From Carnobacterium jeotgali MS3 (GTDB lineage Bacteria > Bacillota > Bacilli > Lactobacillales > Carnobacteriaceae), in contig NZ_JQNF01000010.1 in assembly GCF_000745125.1 (NCBI RefSeq), forward strand, positions 682,001-746,000: 64,000 nucleotides of DNA, given 5' to 3'. The stretch's first letter is position 1; each line of letters opens with the position of its first letter. The notes beneath the pieces were generated by a model. That model did no database searches. It was not told the origin of the DNA and worked only from the letters and a program-made list of their open reading frames with translations. The position numbers and the translations under genes are program-made. Positions 39,355-48,470 of this stretch are shown piece after piece.

Positions 39355-40383
39355 ATGAAAATTATTGAATTATATGATTTTGCTTTTTTTATACCCATTC
39401 GAAATCCGGATTTTGTTCAGGAGAATTTGTCAGAGAAGCAAAAAGGAAAAGCAATAGTATCAACTAATGAATATACACATAGTTCAGAAGGAGGAACATC
39501 GAAGCGTAAAACATTAAGAGGTGTTTTAGCCTCGACAATAGAGTTACTAGCATATTCCCCTACAGCATATAAATTAATTTATGAAGAAGAATGGGGAATG
39601 CCTTTACTTCAACAGTTATCATCAGAAAAAACGTGCATAGATATTATTGGAGCAAAAGGATTTAAAGAGATACACCGTTGGAATGTTGATTCAAAACCAC
39701 TAATATTTTTATTAACTATCTTCGTATCTTATAACTCTCTTTACACACGTAGAACAAAGGAAAAAGGAGGATATCAATATACTAGTGTACTTGATGACTT
39801 AAATAAAATTTTAATAAGAAATATAGATGGTACAACTAGCAAGACTGATAGTATAGAACAAAATGGAAGTCAATTAGTAGAAGATTTATATCTGAACCAA
39901 CTATTAAAAAGCACTATTGATAAATTAGATTTAAGTAAAGACAATGAATTCATTGAGATAATGGACTATATGAAAAATTCTTTAAGTTTATTCTATACAG
40001 ACTTTTCCTTAATTAATAAAATGGTTGAATCATCAGATTTAAATGAGTATTTAAAATTATTAAGAAATCGCTCATGGGGAAATAAACCAAGAGTAAGATT
40101 TGAAAGATATATACAATTAAATGAAATTATGCATGATCTGAATAACACTGATATACAAATAATGAAAACGGTAGTCGAAGAGTTATTTAAATTTGAATCT
40201 TCAGAAGAGTATGGAGAAAAAATAAAAGCAAATAATCAATGGGCAAATTCTTATCAAATTAAAAATCTTCTTAAAATTAAGCAACGAGAAGACATGGATC
40301 CAATAAAGAATATGGTCACAAAACTAAGTGAAAATGATCAAAGAATGGTCAAGAAAATTAATGAAAGATTTTTATTAAAATAA
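39355..40383 (+). CDS. Hypothetical protein, 342 aa
   Basis: I do not recognise this protein. It is soluble, mixed-charge and mostly helical by appearance, with a Ser/Thr-rich stretch near residues 40-55 (TNEYTHSSEGGTSKRKT) that may be a loop. No catalytic motif or helix-turn-helix is obvious. The ATG at 39355 is used because AAGGAG overlaps the alternative in-frame GTG at 39346. It has its own promoter and a weak hairpin (around 40424-40448, GACTAG/CTAGCC) with T8 behind it. It stands between the accessory genes and the replication module. Confidence 0.7.
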   Translation: MKIIELYDFAFFIPIRNPDFVQENLSEKQKGKAIVSTNEYTHSSEGGTSKRKTLRGVLASTIELLAYSPTAYKLIYEEEWGMPLLQQLSSEKTCIDIIGAKGFKEIHRWNVDSKPLIFLLTIFVSYNSLYTRRTKEKGGYQYTSVLDDLNKILIRNIDGTTSKTDSIEQNGSQLVEDLYLNQLLKSTIDKLDLSKDNEFIEIMDYMKNSLSLFYTDFSLINKMVESSDLNEYLKLLRNRSWGNKPRVRFERYIQLNEIMHDLNNTDIQIMKTVVEELFKFESSEEYGEKIKANNQWANSYQIKNLLKIKQREDMDPIKNMVTKLSENDQRMVKKINERFLLK

Positions 40384-40591
40384 AAAAAGTATTAAGAACA
40401 GTAAATAGTTTGAAAATAGACTAGTCATTAAGGCTAGCCTTTTTTTTATGCTTAAATTTAGTGATTTTAAAATAATAGGCATATCGAGTATCTAAATTAC
40501 ATTTTTATATGCCTATTGAGTACATAGTAAAAGTATTAAAGTATAGATAGAGCTTATATAAGAGCTTAAAAAATACTCAGGAGGAAAACAT

Positions 40592-41020
40592 ATGAATAAT
40601 ATTCTAATTAAGAAAAATGACTTTACCAGCAAAAACGACAGGCGCATGCATGCTCTTGCAAAATTGAAGAGCATTTACTGGAGTGAAGACCAGTATCGAA
40701 ATCTAATCATAGAATTTAATATTAAAGAAGTCTTCGGTTATAAAATAGCTGAAATTGGTTCTCAATATATTTGTAGACTGCCATCGTTAAGCGTTGAACG
40801 TTCAAAGATACCACTCTCATATAAGTGGTTGCTCGAATGTACTAGCTTCTTGCAAGAAGACGAGTCAGGACAGGTAGACCTAACCCATTTAGTGGATAAG
40901 GATTATATTATTACGGTACAAAAGAAAGTATCTTCAAATTACATTTTCTACAATTTAATTAACCTTGTTTATTTCAATAATAAACCAGCAGACAATTTGA
41001 AAGGGGAGCAACAATTATGA
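40592..41020 (+). CDS. Hypothetical protein of the helicase module, 142 aa
   Basis: A soluble protein that I cannot assign. It starts MNNILIKKNDFTSKNDRRMH behind a strong AGGAGG. Its stop overlaps the next start (ATGA), and the helicase gene follows 25 bp after that, so the three form an operon. In SCC elements, small genes next to Cch helicases encode replication partners, which makes a DNA-binding or loader role plausible but unproven. The preceding gap 40384-40591 holds only the weak terminator and a leader. Confidence 0.7.
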   Translation: MNNILIKKNDFTSKNDRRMHALAKLKSIYWSEDQYRNLIIEFNIKEVFGYKIAEIGSQYICRLPSLSVERSKIPLSYKWLLECTSFLQEDESGQVDLTHLVDKDYIITVQKKVSSNYIFYNLINLVYFNNKPADNLKGEQQL

Positions 41021-41424
41021 GTACAATGACTACTAAGATTAAAAGAGACGATTATTTACAAGGGCCGCGAGATGAGATATTAACTCATATTCTTGGACAA
41101 GTATCTAGTGTAGAAGTATTGACAGATAAACGAATTAGAGTAAGAATTTTACAATTAGAATCTTTTAACAACCCGAACTTGTCTGTAGTCAACGGTAGGA
41201 CTATTGATTGTATATTTCCAGAAATTGGGGGTGGGAAGTCAGCCCCTTATCGGGAGTTAATAAATTGTATTAACAGCTCTATGCCTAGACATTCAGGTAA
41301 TACTTTAGATCTCCTAGATCTAATAGGCTGCTCTGTGCTGGCTACAGTAAAGCCTAAATATATCAAAAAAAGTAAAATATACAGTACAAAATTGAAAAAC
41401 CTAGTTATTTTACCATCCCATTAA
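41017..41424 (+). CDS. Hypothetical protein of the helicase module, 135 aa
   Basis: A basic protein with alternating strands (GQVSSVEVLTDKRIRVRILQ, then GCSVLATVKPKYIKKSKIYS and KLKNLVIL) that resembles a small beta-barrel. An OB-fold, single-strand-binding type role is conceivable by analogy with the SSB-like partners of SCC helicases. I see no diagnostic motif. The start overlaps the previous gene and the stop is 21 bp before the helicase ATG. Confidence 0.7.
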   Translation: MSTMTTKIKRDDYLQGPRDEILTHILGQVSSVEVLTDKRIRVRILQLESFNNPNLSVVNGRTIDCIFPEIGGGKSAPYRELINCINSSMPRHSGNTLDLLDLIGCSVLATVKPKYIKKSKIYSTKLKNLVILPSH

Positions 41425-41445
41425 CATTCCTAAGGAGGAGAACTA

Positions 41446-43344
41446 ATGAAAAGACTAAGTAAAGTGGATATAACTAGAGATAATCAATTGTGCGATCCAA
41501 ATTTGTTGGAAAATCGTGGAGACATGCCAGTCAAAGAAGAGGCTAATCAGGAAGAACAGCTTCTTCCTGAGACTCTTAAATTTGGAAAATATACTATCAG
41601 TCCTTCTGATGGTATATCGATTAAGAAGGGAAAAGACGAACTTAGGATAAGTGATTATATGCGTATTTCATCTATAAACCGCGATATATCCACGAATGAA
41701 GAAAGTTACGAACTAGAATACTATCGATCTAGCTTACGAAAAATAGACCGAGTTATCGTCCCTGGAGAGTCTTTGACAGGTATGCGAATAGAGAATCTAA
41801 TGAAATATGGAATCGATGTCCATGCCGGGAATAAAAAAATCGTGTCGGAAGTACTCATTAAAACTAAAGAGTACGCTAAAGTATTAACTACGTACAATCA
41901 CTATGGTTGGTCGAGAGTGGAAGAAAAACCTATATTCTTCCACGAAAATGCTATTTCTAGAGATGGAAAACTAGAAGATTATAAGCTAGCCAACTCAGCT
42001 AAGCTCAATTTAATTCCAAAAGGGACATTAGATGTGTGGATGGCTGCTTATGAGACTTTTGTTAAAGGTAAGACATCTTTAGAGTTTGCTGTTGTGCTAG
42101 GATGCTCCGCGCCTGTGGTAGCCTATTTATCCCAAACACATGATGATTTAAAGACTATGTTTGTAAATATAACGGGTCAATCAAGCCAAGGAAAAACCAC
42201 TATGACAATGCTAGCTCTTTCAGTTGCCGGCAATCCAACATCTAGAAACAATGGTTTGTTGAAAACCTGGAGCAGTACCCAGAACGCTATCACAGGTCAT
42301 TTGAACCATGTCAATGGTATACCGATAGCGTTTGATGAGCTCTCGATGTCAAATAGTAAAAATCTAACAGCTCTATTGTACTCCATGACAGAGGGTAGGC
42401 AGAAATCAAGATTGAAGAAAGATGGATCGCAGAGAGAAATTGCTGAATGGTCTACAACGATCATTAGCAATGGAGAAGTCTCTCTGTTTAATCGATTAGA
42501 TAACAACTTAGGATTGCGTGTTCGAATTATGGAGTTTGCTCATATTGCTTGGACGGAGTCAGCTGAGCAATCAGAAGCTATTAAGCAAGCAGTTCACAAG
42601 AATTATGGTCATTTACTACCCTTATTTGTAAGCAAATTATTGGCTTCTGGATTAGAAAGCATAGACGTGGAATTCGAGGCGCAAAGACAAGATTTTTTAA
42701 CTAAAATTCCAGAAACGGAAACTTCAAAAAGGATATCAATCAAACTTGCAGCTATTACAACGACAGCAAGCCTCCTTAAGAAATTAGGCGTTTTAGATAT
42801 TGACGTCTCCTCACTTCAAAATTTTCTGATTGAAAACGATAGAGAGAACTTCGATTCGAGGGATATGAGTATTAAGGCACTTGACGATGTTTGTAAGTAT
42901 TTAGTGGTTAATCAATCAAAGCTGCTGCGCGATAATACTGTTCAAACACCTTTTGAAGTCATAGGAAAGCTGACAGTTAAATACACTGGTAGTAAGAAAC
43001 AAATAGAAGTTGCGATTATTACGAGTCAATTTGATGCCATGATGGATAATTTAAATTATCAAGACGCTAAAGTTGTGATTAAAGAATGGCAAAAAAAAAA
43101 TATCTTAAAGTCAGAAGGAGATCGATTAACGCTTAGAAAACAATTTTCAATTGCAGGTAAGCAGGAACGTCTAACCACATACGCATTTGAGATACCTGAA
43201 GAGTACCATGATTTGCTACAAAACTTACCCAGTCAAGATATGAACGTATCTGTAGCGAGCAGTTTCTCAACTAGGTCATTAGATAATGCTTCAAATCGAC
43301 TGCCGGTAGAAGGCTTGCAAACAATTACGGAGCAAGATTTTTGA
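41446..43344 (+). CDS. cch: Cch-like AAA+ helicase with DUF927 domain
   Basis: A 632-residue protein related to the Cch proteins of SCC, shown in Staphylococcus to be MCM-like replicative helicases. The DUF927 core has Walker A ITGQSSQGKTTMTML (about residues 242-256), Walker B PIAFDELS (about 291-298) and the sensor region TTIISNGEVSLFNR. The N-terminal 150 residues have no recognised catalytic site, and a winged-helix-like region may fill the C-terminus. It lies directly upstream of the recombinases, the typical cch-ccrA-ccrB order. It suggests the excised element can replicate. Confidence 0.88.
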   Translation: MKRLSKVDITRDNQLCDPNLLENRGDMPVKEEANQEEQLLPETLKFGKYTISPSDGISIKKGKDELRISDYMRISSINRDISTNEESYELEYYRSSLRKIDRVIVPGESLTGMRIENLMKYGIDVHAGNKKIVSEVLIKTKEYAKVLTTYNHYGWSRVEEKPIFFHENAISRDGKLEDYKLANSAKLNLIPKGTLDVWMAAYETFVKGKTSLEFAVVLGCSAPVVAYLSQTHDDLKTMFVNITGQSSQGKTTMTMLALSVAGNPTSRNNGLLKTWSSTQNAITGHLNHVNGIPIAFDELSMSNSKNLTALLYSMTEGRQKSRLKKDGSQREIAEWSTTIISNGEVSLFNRLDNNLGLRVRIMEFAHIAWTESAEQSEAIKQAVHKNYGHLLPLFVSKLLASGLESIDVEFEAQRQDFLTKIPETETSKRISIKLAAITTTASLLKKLGVLDIDVSSLQNFLIENDRENFDSRDMSIKALDDVCKYLVVNQSKLLRDNTVQTPFEVIGKLTVKYTGSKKQIEVAIITSQFDAMMDNLNYQDAKVVIKEWQKKNILKSEGDRLTLRKQFSIAGKQERLTTYAFEIPEEYHDLLQNLPSQDMNVSVASSFSTRSLDNASNRLPVEGLQTITEQDF

Positions 43345-43367
43345 GTTATGAAAAAGGAGGAGAAAAG

Positions 43368-43472
43368 ATGCAAGATGAGAAAATGAAAGTATTTATTGAA
43401 ACAGTAGCAGAGCAGTTGATAGCGATCTTTCAATATACTTATATTGAAAGAGATGAGACTGATGACAAATAA
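43368..43472 (+). CDS. Microprotein between cch and ccrA, 34 aa
   Basis: Reads MQDEKMKVFIETVAEQLIAI and continues FQYTYIERDETDDK. AAAGGAGGAG precedes the ATG, a stronger site than that of the recombinase behind it. It is acidic with one amphipathic helix. The gap between cch and ccrA is otherwise empty. A role in regulating recombinase expression or activity is possible but only inferred from position. Confidence 0.55.
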   Translation: MQDEKMKVFIETVAEQLIAIFQYTYIERDETDDK

Positions 43473-43570
43473 AGAATAATGGCTAAAGAGTTATGAATTG
43501 CATTTGTATAAAAACCAATGGTAAGAGGAGGGAAGGTGTCTCGTGGTTGGGACATGGGACATCGTTTATT

Positions 43571-44980
43571 ATGGAGCAGGTAGTAGGATATGTTAGACAG
43601 TCTACTAAAATCCAAAAAAGCTTAGGAGCACAGGAATCAGTTTTACTAAAAGAGGCTGAAAAAAGACATCATCAACTAGCTCATGTCTTTTCAGATAAGG
43701 CTAGTGGTAAGAACTTAGATAGAAAAGGAATACAGCTTTTAAAACAATTGCTTGTAAAGAAGCAGGTTAAGTATTTATATGTTTGGAGAATGGATAGGAT
43801 TAGCAGAAACACATCAGATATGCTTAAGTTTTATGATTTTTGCCAAAGCTATGGGGTTAAGATTATCAGTATAGCTGATCCAATTAATGTTACTACAGAA
43901 ACTATGACAAGATTCCATATTTCAGTAATTGGTAGTGTTGCAGAAATGCAACGTGAACTTCTACGAGAAAATAAATTAGAAGGAAATAGGCAGAAACATA
44001 GCCAAGGACTGGCGTTGTCTGCTCATGTAGCTTATGGATATAAATACAAAGATAAGTTAATGGAAATTGACCCTGGAGAAGCTAAGATAGTCGAAAAGGT
44101 TTATGAATTGTATTTAACAGGATACGGGTATAGAAAAATAAGTAACCTTTTAAATGCAGACCAAATCACGTTTAAAGGAAAGATGTTTAATAGTGGTCAC
44201 ATAAGAAATATGTTAACCAATCCTGTATATACGGGGATAATCGATAATCACTTTGGAATTGTAAAAGGACAACATACGGCCATCGTTTCTCCTCAATTGT
44301 TTGAGAAGGCAAAAGGAATTAGAGAGAGTAAACAACTTATGCGCAAAGACTGGAGAAGATCATTTCTAGTAAAAAAAATAAAATGCCCTTATTGCAATAA
44401 AGCACTGACTATTCAATATGCGCAAGATCTAAGCAAATTAAGCAAAATTTATTACTATACTTGTTCTTCTTATATAGCTAACGGAAAAAGTGTATGTAGA
44501 GGTTATCGACTGAACACTAGAAAGATTGAAGCAGAGGTTGTAAAAGACATCATGAGCTTTTTATTGAATACGACTATTTTGGAGCAGATAGGAGTAAGTG
44601 TAGATCGGAAAATTGAATACATCAAAAAAAGTAAGACTCTTGATAAACAACAACAGGCTAAAGATAAGCGATTGTTATTTTATGAATTTGAGCTTGGAAA
44701 TTTGAGTCAAGAAAAATTAAGAGAAGAGATTGCTTATTTAAATAAGCAGTCTTTAAAATTACCAACTGAAGAAATACCTAATATAGTCGATGTTAAAGAT
44801 TTGAGTAGAAGAATGCAGCAATTAGGGGAGCCAGAAGTTATGCCAACTATATTGCAGTACCAGTTTTTCCAAGAAATTATAGAGCGTGTTGTTGTGAATG
44901 AATATAAGGTACTTACTGGTCTGTACCTAAAAGGAATGGATAAAAACGTTATAAGTATGCTAGAGGAAGAGGTTAAATAA
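43571..44980 (+). CDS. ccrA: Large serine recombinase, CcrA-like
   Basis: A 469-residue cassette recombinase, close to staphylococcal CcrA (about 449). The N-terminal resolvase domain has GYVRQSTKIQKSLGAQ with the catalytic Ser, YLYVWRMDRISRN and a recombinase domain (YGYRKISNLLNADQI, LTNPVYTGII). The zinc-ribbon region has KCPYCNKALTIQY and YYTCSSYIANGKSVCRGYR. ATG 43571 aligns with known Ccr starts but lacks a clear ribosome site; TTG 43547 or ATG 43493 in frame are alternatives. It is followed 2 bp later by ccrB. Confidence 0.88.
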   Translation: MEQVVGYVRQSTKIQKSLGAQESVLLKEAEKRHHQLAHVFSDKASGKNLDRKGIQLLKQLLVKKQVKYLYVWRMDRISRNTSDMLKFYDFCQSYGVKIISIADPINVTTETMTRFHISVIGSVAEMQRELLRENKLEGNRQKHSQGLALSAHVAYGYKYKDKLMEIDPGEAKIVEKVYELYLTGYGYRKISNLLNADQITFKGKMFNSGHIRNMLTNPVYTGIIDNHFGIVKGQHTAIVSPQLFEKAKGIRESKQLMRKDWRRSFLVKKIKCPYCNKALTIQYAQDLSKLSKIYYYTCSSYIANGKSVCRGYRLNTRKIEAEVVKDIMSFLLNTTILEQIGVSVDRKIEYIKKSKTLDKQQQAKDKRLLFYEFELGNLSQEKLREEIAYLNKQSLKLPTEEIPNIVDVKDLSRRMQQLGEPEVMPTILQYQFFQEIIERVVVNEYKVLTGLYLKGMDKNVISMLEEEVK

Positions 44981-44982
44981 AT

Positions 44983-46629
44983 ATGATGAACCAAGGAACT
45001 ATTGAGAAGAAGAGGGCTGTTGGATATATTCGAGTAAGCACGACAGAACAAGCTGATAAAGGTTACTCTCTTGATGCCCAGACGCAAACAATTAGAGAGT
45101 ATTGTTTACGTGAGAACTTAGATTTAAAGTTTGTCTACGCGGACAGAGGAAAAAGTGGTAAGTCCATTAAAGGACGAGTCGAAATGCAGAGGTTACTGCA
45201 AGATGCTGAAGAAGGGAATTATGATTGTGTTGTAGTATGGAAAATAAGTCGTGTTGCTAGAAATTTAGTAGACTTATTGGAGATCGTTAATCTGCTACAA
45301 AAAAAGAATATTGCCTTTTATAGTATTAGTGAGCAGTTTCAAGTAGATACATCATCAGGTCGCTTTATGCTTCAAATCATGGCTGCTACGAATGAAATGG
45401 AACGGAATCAAATCGCTGAGAACGTTAAACTAAGCATGACAAAGTTATCTCATGAGGGGTATTGGATATCTGGAAAAGCTCCTCTTGGATTTGATAATAT
45501 TGAACTCTCTAATGAGAAAAAGGGACTAGCTATCAATAAAAAAGAATCTGGAATCATACAGCTCATCTTTAATGAAGCAGCAAAGGGAAAAGGCTATCGT
45601 GCTATTGCAAATCAGCTAAATCGAATAGGCTATAAAACAAAATTTAGTAACAGTTTTAGTTCCGTAGCTATAAGGGATATCTTAAAGAACCCCGTTTACA
45701 TTGGTAAAATAAGATATAACAAATATGAGAAATGGTCAGATAAGAGGAGGAATGGCCTAAGTAAGAATGTCTTTATAGTTGATGGTAAGCACGAAGGGAT
45801 CATAGATAACGAATTATGGGAAAAGGTACAAGGTAAGCTAGCATTGAGTAGTAAGAACCCTGCTTGGAATCATAAAGGTGCAAGTATATTAACGGGTATT
45901 TTAAAGTGTCCAGAGTGTGGTTCACCTATGGTTATAAACAATGTTACCAATAAATTGAAAGATGGGACTAAGAAGGTAATCCGGTATTATAGCTGTAGCC
46001 AGTTTAGAAATAAAGGTGCAGCAGTATGTCATGCAAATAGTATAAAATCCGATGTGGCGGAAGAACAAGTTGCTTCTAAACTAAGTGCAGTCATACAGCA
46101 ATCAGAGGTTTTAGATGCCGTTATAGAGAATATGAACAAAAAAATGATTGAAGAAAAGGAACCATTCGAGAAAAATCGTAAAAGTATCCAGTCTAGAATT
46201 GAGGTAACAGAGAAAAATATACAGCGGTTTTTAGAATTAATAACTCAAGCCCCAGAGATTGCAGAAGATTTACATGTTAGAATAAAAGAATTAGAAAATA
46301 ATCGTTATGAGCTCCTAAATCAAGAACGAGAGATGGAAAACAGGTTAAATCAAACGAGGAAGCCAATTTCTAAGAAAGAAACACAAAGAGTATTGGACTT
46401 ACTTGGTATAGCTATAAAGGATAAAGAGAAAAAAGAACTAAAGGAAATCTATAAGACATTTATTGATAAAATTACTTTCGATAAATCTACAAAGGAAGTA
46501 AACGTTCATCTAGTCTTTAATAAGGAAATACTAAGAAAGTTAAACAGCAATCTTGAAAAAGAGCCTTCATCTTCGTTAGCGGATGAAGGCTCTTTCACTT
46601 TGTCTGAAAGTACCTATCTCATTCTATAA
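44983..46629 (+). CDS. ccrB: Large serine recombinase, CcrB-like
   Basis: A 548-residue cassette recombinase that matches the length of staphylococcal CcrB (about 542). Features are the catalytic GYIRVSTTEQADKGYSLDAQ, YADRGKSGKS, VVWKISRVARN, LTGILKCPECGSPM, the Ccr-typical NVTNKLKDGTKKVIRYYSCS followed by RNKGAAVC, a coiled coil (about 370-450) and a C-terminus SFTLSESTYLIL resembling the staphylococcal ending. With CcrA it should excise and integrate the element at the rlmH sites. A hairpin lies in its last codons. Confidence 0.92.
   Translation: MMNQGTIEKKRAVGYIRVSTTEQADKGYSLDAQTQTIREYCLRENLDLKFVYADRGKSGKSIKGRVEMQRLLQDAEEGNYDCVVVWKISRVARNLVDLLEIVNLLQKKNIAFYSISEQFQVDTSSGRFMLQIMAATNEMERNQIAENVKLSMTKLSHEGYWISGKAPLGFDNIELSNEKKGLAINKKESGIIQLIFNEAAKGKGYRAIANQLNRIGYKTKFSNSFSSVAIRDILKNPVYIGKIRYNKYEKWSDKRRNGLSKNVFIVDGKHEGIIDNELWEKVQGKLALSSKNPAWNHKGASILTGILKCPECGSPMVINNVTNKLKDGTKKVIRYYSCSQFRNKGAAVCHANSIKSDVAEEQVASKLSAVIQQSEVLDAVIENMNKKMIEEKEPFEKNRKSIQSRIEVTEKNIQRFLELITQAPEIAEDLHVRIKELENNRYELLNQEREMENRLNQTRKPISKKETQRVLDLLGIAIKDKEKKELKEIYKTFIDKITFDKSTKEVNVHLVFNKEILRKLNSNLEKEPSSSLADEGSFTLSESTYLIL
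46561..46595 (+). terminator. Terminator-like hairpin inside the 3' end of ccrB
   Basis: GAGCCTTCATC and GATGAAGGCTC form a perfect 11-bp stem with a 10-nt loop, preceded by AAAAA and followed by TTTC. It lies 34 nt before the ccrB stop. It probably terminates much ccrAB transcription, although the short T tract makes it weaker than usual. Confidence 0.65.
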
Positions 46630-46755
46630 AAAAGGACAAGTAATAGGGTTGGAAGAATAAAAATTTCCTTTCGTTTTTTCATCCATACTTTCTAAGGATT
46701 TAATAGGGAGCTGATCAATTCGATTGAGGAAATTTTTATTTTCTAACCCTTTTAG
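46624..46755 (-). pseudogene. Probable coding remnant, convergent with ccrB
   Basis: On the minus strand an open stretch of 43 codons reads LKGLENKNFLNRIDQLPIKS then LESMDEKTKGNFYSSNPITC and ends at a stop overlapping ccrB. It has no start codon or ribosome site and a stop just upstream. Composition looks protein-like. It may be the end of a lost gene; I cannot assign a family. Confidence 0.35.
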
Positions 46756-46774
46756 TAACTAAAAAATCCCACAG

Positions 46775-46857
46775 CTATCCGCTATCCTAAAGATAGTGGG
46801 AGCTAAACGGGATAGTAGTAACTCAATGACATCAACAAAAGTTCTATCCTATCCCGT
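46775..46857. repeat. Hexamer repeats and inverted repeat downstream of ccrB (candidate origin)
   Basis: Five copies of CTATCC or its complement occur at 46775, 46782, 46810 (reverse), 46844 and 46849. ACGGGATAG (46807-46815) and CTATCCCGT (46849-46857) form a 9-bp inverted repeat. This iteron-like cluster sits in a 970-bp region without intact genes (46630-47597). The rest of that region shows only short open stretches, including a 42-codon frame at 47164-47292 (VKESFEDKIVDIKFNREDLT...) with no ribosome site. Confidence 0.4.
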
Positions 46858-47597
46858 ATTCCCTTAAATCTACCTATACTAATCATACTAAGGTAAAGCG
46901 AAAAACTGAAACACACATAATAATTAGCTTCTAATCGATTGGGATTACGGGTTATCGGGAAAGCCTATAGGTTGAAAGAAAGACAGCGGGTGAGTAGAAA
47001 CCATAGAGTGGGAAAGTTTAGGTTTTTCACACCGCAAAAAATGATACAATGAACTAAGAGAAGTTTTGCAATCAGGATGAACATTAGGCCAAGCCTATTG
47101 GGTACGTATAGACCACTGTCAAGCATCATGTAGTAAATCATACAGTAGTCAAACTAACATACTGTGAAAGAGAGCTTTGAAGATAAAATAGTAGATATAA
47201 AATTCAATAGAGAAGATCTAACAGTAATATTAGATAATCTCCCAGAGAAAGACATTATGGTTTCCTTTGGATCGGATAAGTGCATATCTTAATTACTATT
47301 TGTTCACATCCGATAACTATTAATTAAATATTAGAGTACTCACTATCTCTTGATTATTTAAAGGATATCGAGATTATTCTGTTCATTTATCTATCAAAAT
47401 CTGCTTAGCAGCGAAAAATATTAAAACTTTAAGGAGTGCTACAACATTATTTAGAAAAGATTAAATAAGAATAGAAATATTCTAGAATGAGTGTTATTAT
47501 TGATTTGTAGAAGTATGTTAATAAGTTAACATACCGATTTTGTAAGCGTTATAAAATCATTCGCTAAGCTTTATATTATAGACAGGAGGAGTAACAA

Positions 47598-48278
47598 ATG
47601 GCAGAATCAAAGTTATTTAAATTAGGTAAAGAAGTTTCAATAGAAGAAATAGGAGTAGGACTTGAAAGTTTTTTTAGAAATAAAAAAAACTTAATAGCAG
47701 AAGGTGTTAACACAGCAGAAGGATACTTAGTACAAGCTAAACAAGAAGAAAGTTGGAAGAAATTTATAGGAATGGATACAGCTATACAAGTTCAATTATA
47801 CGAAACTGGAGATATGGTAACAGTAAGTATAGGATCTGGAAGTTGGTTAGATAAAGCTGGTGCTGGTGCAGCTGGGGCTATAGTTTTTGCTCCATTAGCT
47901 GTAACAGCAGCGATAGGAGCTTGGAATCAAAAAAGGTTACCTGAAGAAATATTTAGCTATGTAGAGAATTTCATCATGACAGGAGGAAAAAATGTTTCTG
48001 TCTCAATGGACTCCGGTAAAGGTCTGGCAGCAGATACTATTTTATGTCCAAGTTGTCATGCGGTAAATGATAAAGGAACTAAGTTCTGTTCGTCTTGTGG
48101 TTCTGGACTTTCTAACTCTTGTTCAGGATGCCATGCTAATGTTCCTCTAAATTCAAAATTCTGTCCTGAATGTGGGATGTCAATGGCGCCCGTTATTGTA
48201 AATTGTAAAGGCTGTAATGCCGAGTTAGACAAAGATACAAAATTTTGTCCCGAATGTGGAATGTCAGCACAAAATTAA
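47598..48278 (+). CDS. Zinc-ribbon protein with an N-terminal domain of unknown function
   Basis: A 226-residue protein in two parts. The N-terminal 140 residues contain a Gly/Ala-rich hydrophobic segment (AGAGAAGAIVFAPLAVTAAIGAW, about residues 91-113) that could touch or cross a membrane. The C-terminal part has three zinc ribbons: CPSCHAV...CSSCG, CSGCHAN...CPECG and CKGCNAE...CPECG. RBS GGAGGAG precedes the ATG. Similar modular zinc-ribbon proteins occur next to phage and mobile-element genes; the role is unknown. Own terminator follows. Confidence 0.75.
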   Translation: MAESKLFKLGKEVSIEEIGVGLESFFRNKKNLIAEGVNTAEGYLVQAKQEESWKKFIGMDTAIQVQLYETGDMVTVSIGSGSWLDKAGAGAAGAIVFAPLAVTAAIGAWNQKRLPEEIFSYVENFIMTGGKNVSVSMDSGKGLAADTILCPSCHAVNDKGTKFCSSCGSGLSNSCSGCHANVPLNSKFCPECGMSMAPVIVNCKGCNAELDKDTKFCPECGMSAQN

Positions 48279-48312
48279 GAATAATACTAACAAATTAATA
48301 CAACGATGCCAG

Positions 48313-48347
48313 AGCTAATAGCAGAGATAAATGCTGTTAGCTTTTTT
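48313..48347 (+). terminator. Terminator after the zinc-ribbon gene
   Basis: AGCTAATAGCA and TGCTGTTAGCT arms with an 8-nt loop followed by TTTTT. Confidence 0.85.
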
Positions 48348-48470
48348 ACTCTACTGGAGAATGATGTCTAGTTAATTGAGATAGCAGGTAGCAAAATTTG
48401 AGTGAAAAGTGGTACTAATTAAAAGGCAATGCAAATATTTTAGATAAAGATAGAAAGGAAGAAATCAATT

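Noticed and set aside
47164-47292. A 42-codon frame (VKESFEDKIVDIKFNREDLT...) in the gene-poor part of the cassette
   Set aside because: It has protein-like composition but a GTG start, no ribosome site and a stop just upstream. It is mentioned as a possible remnant only.
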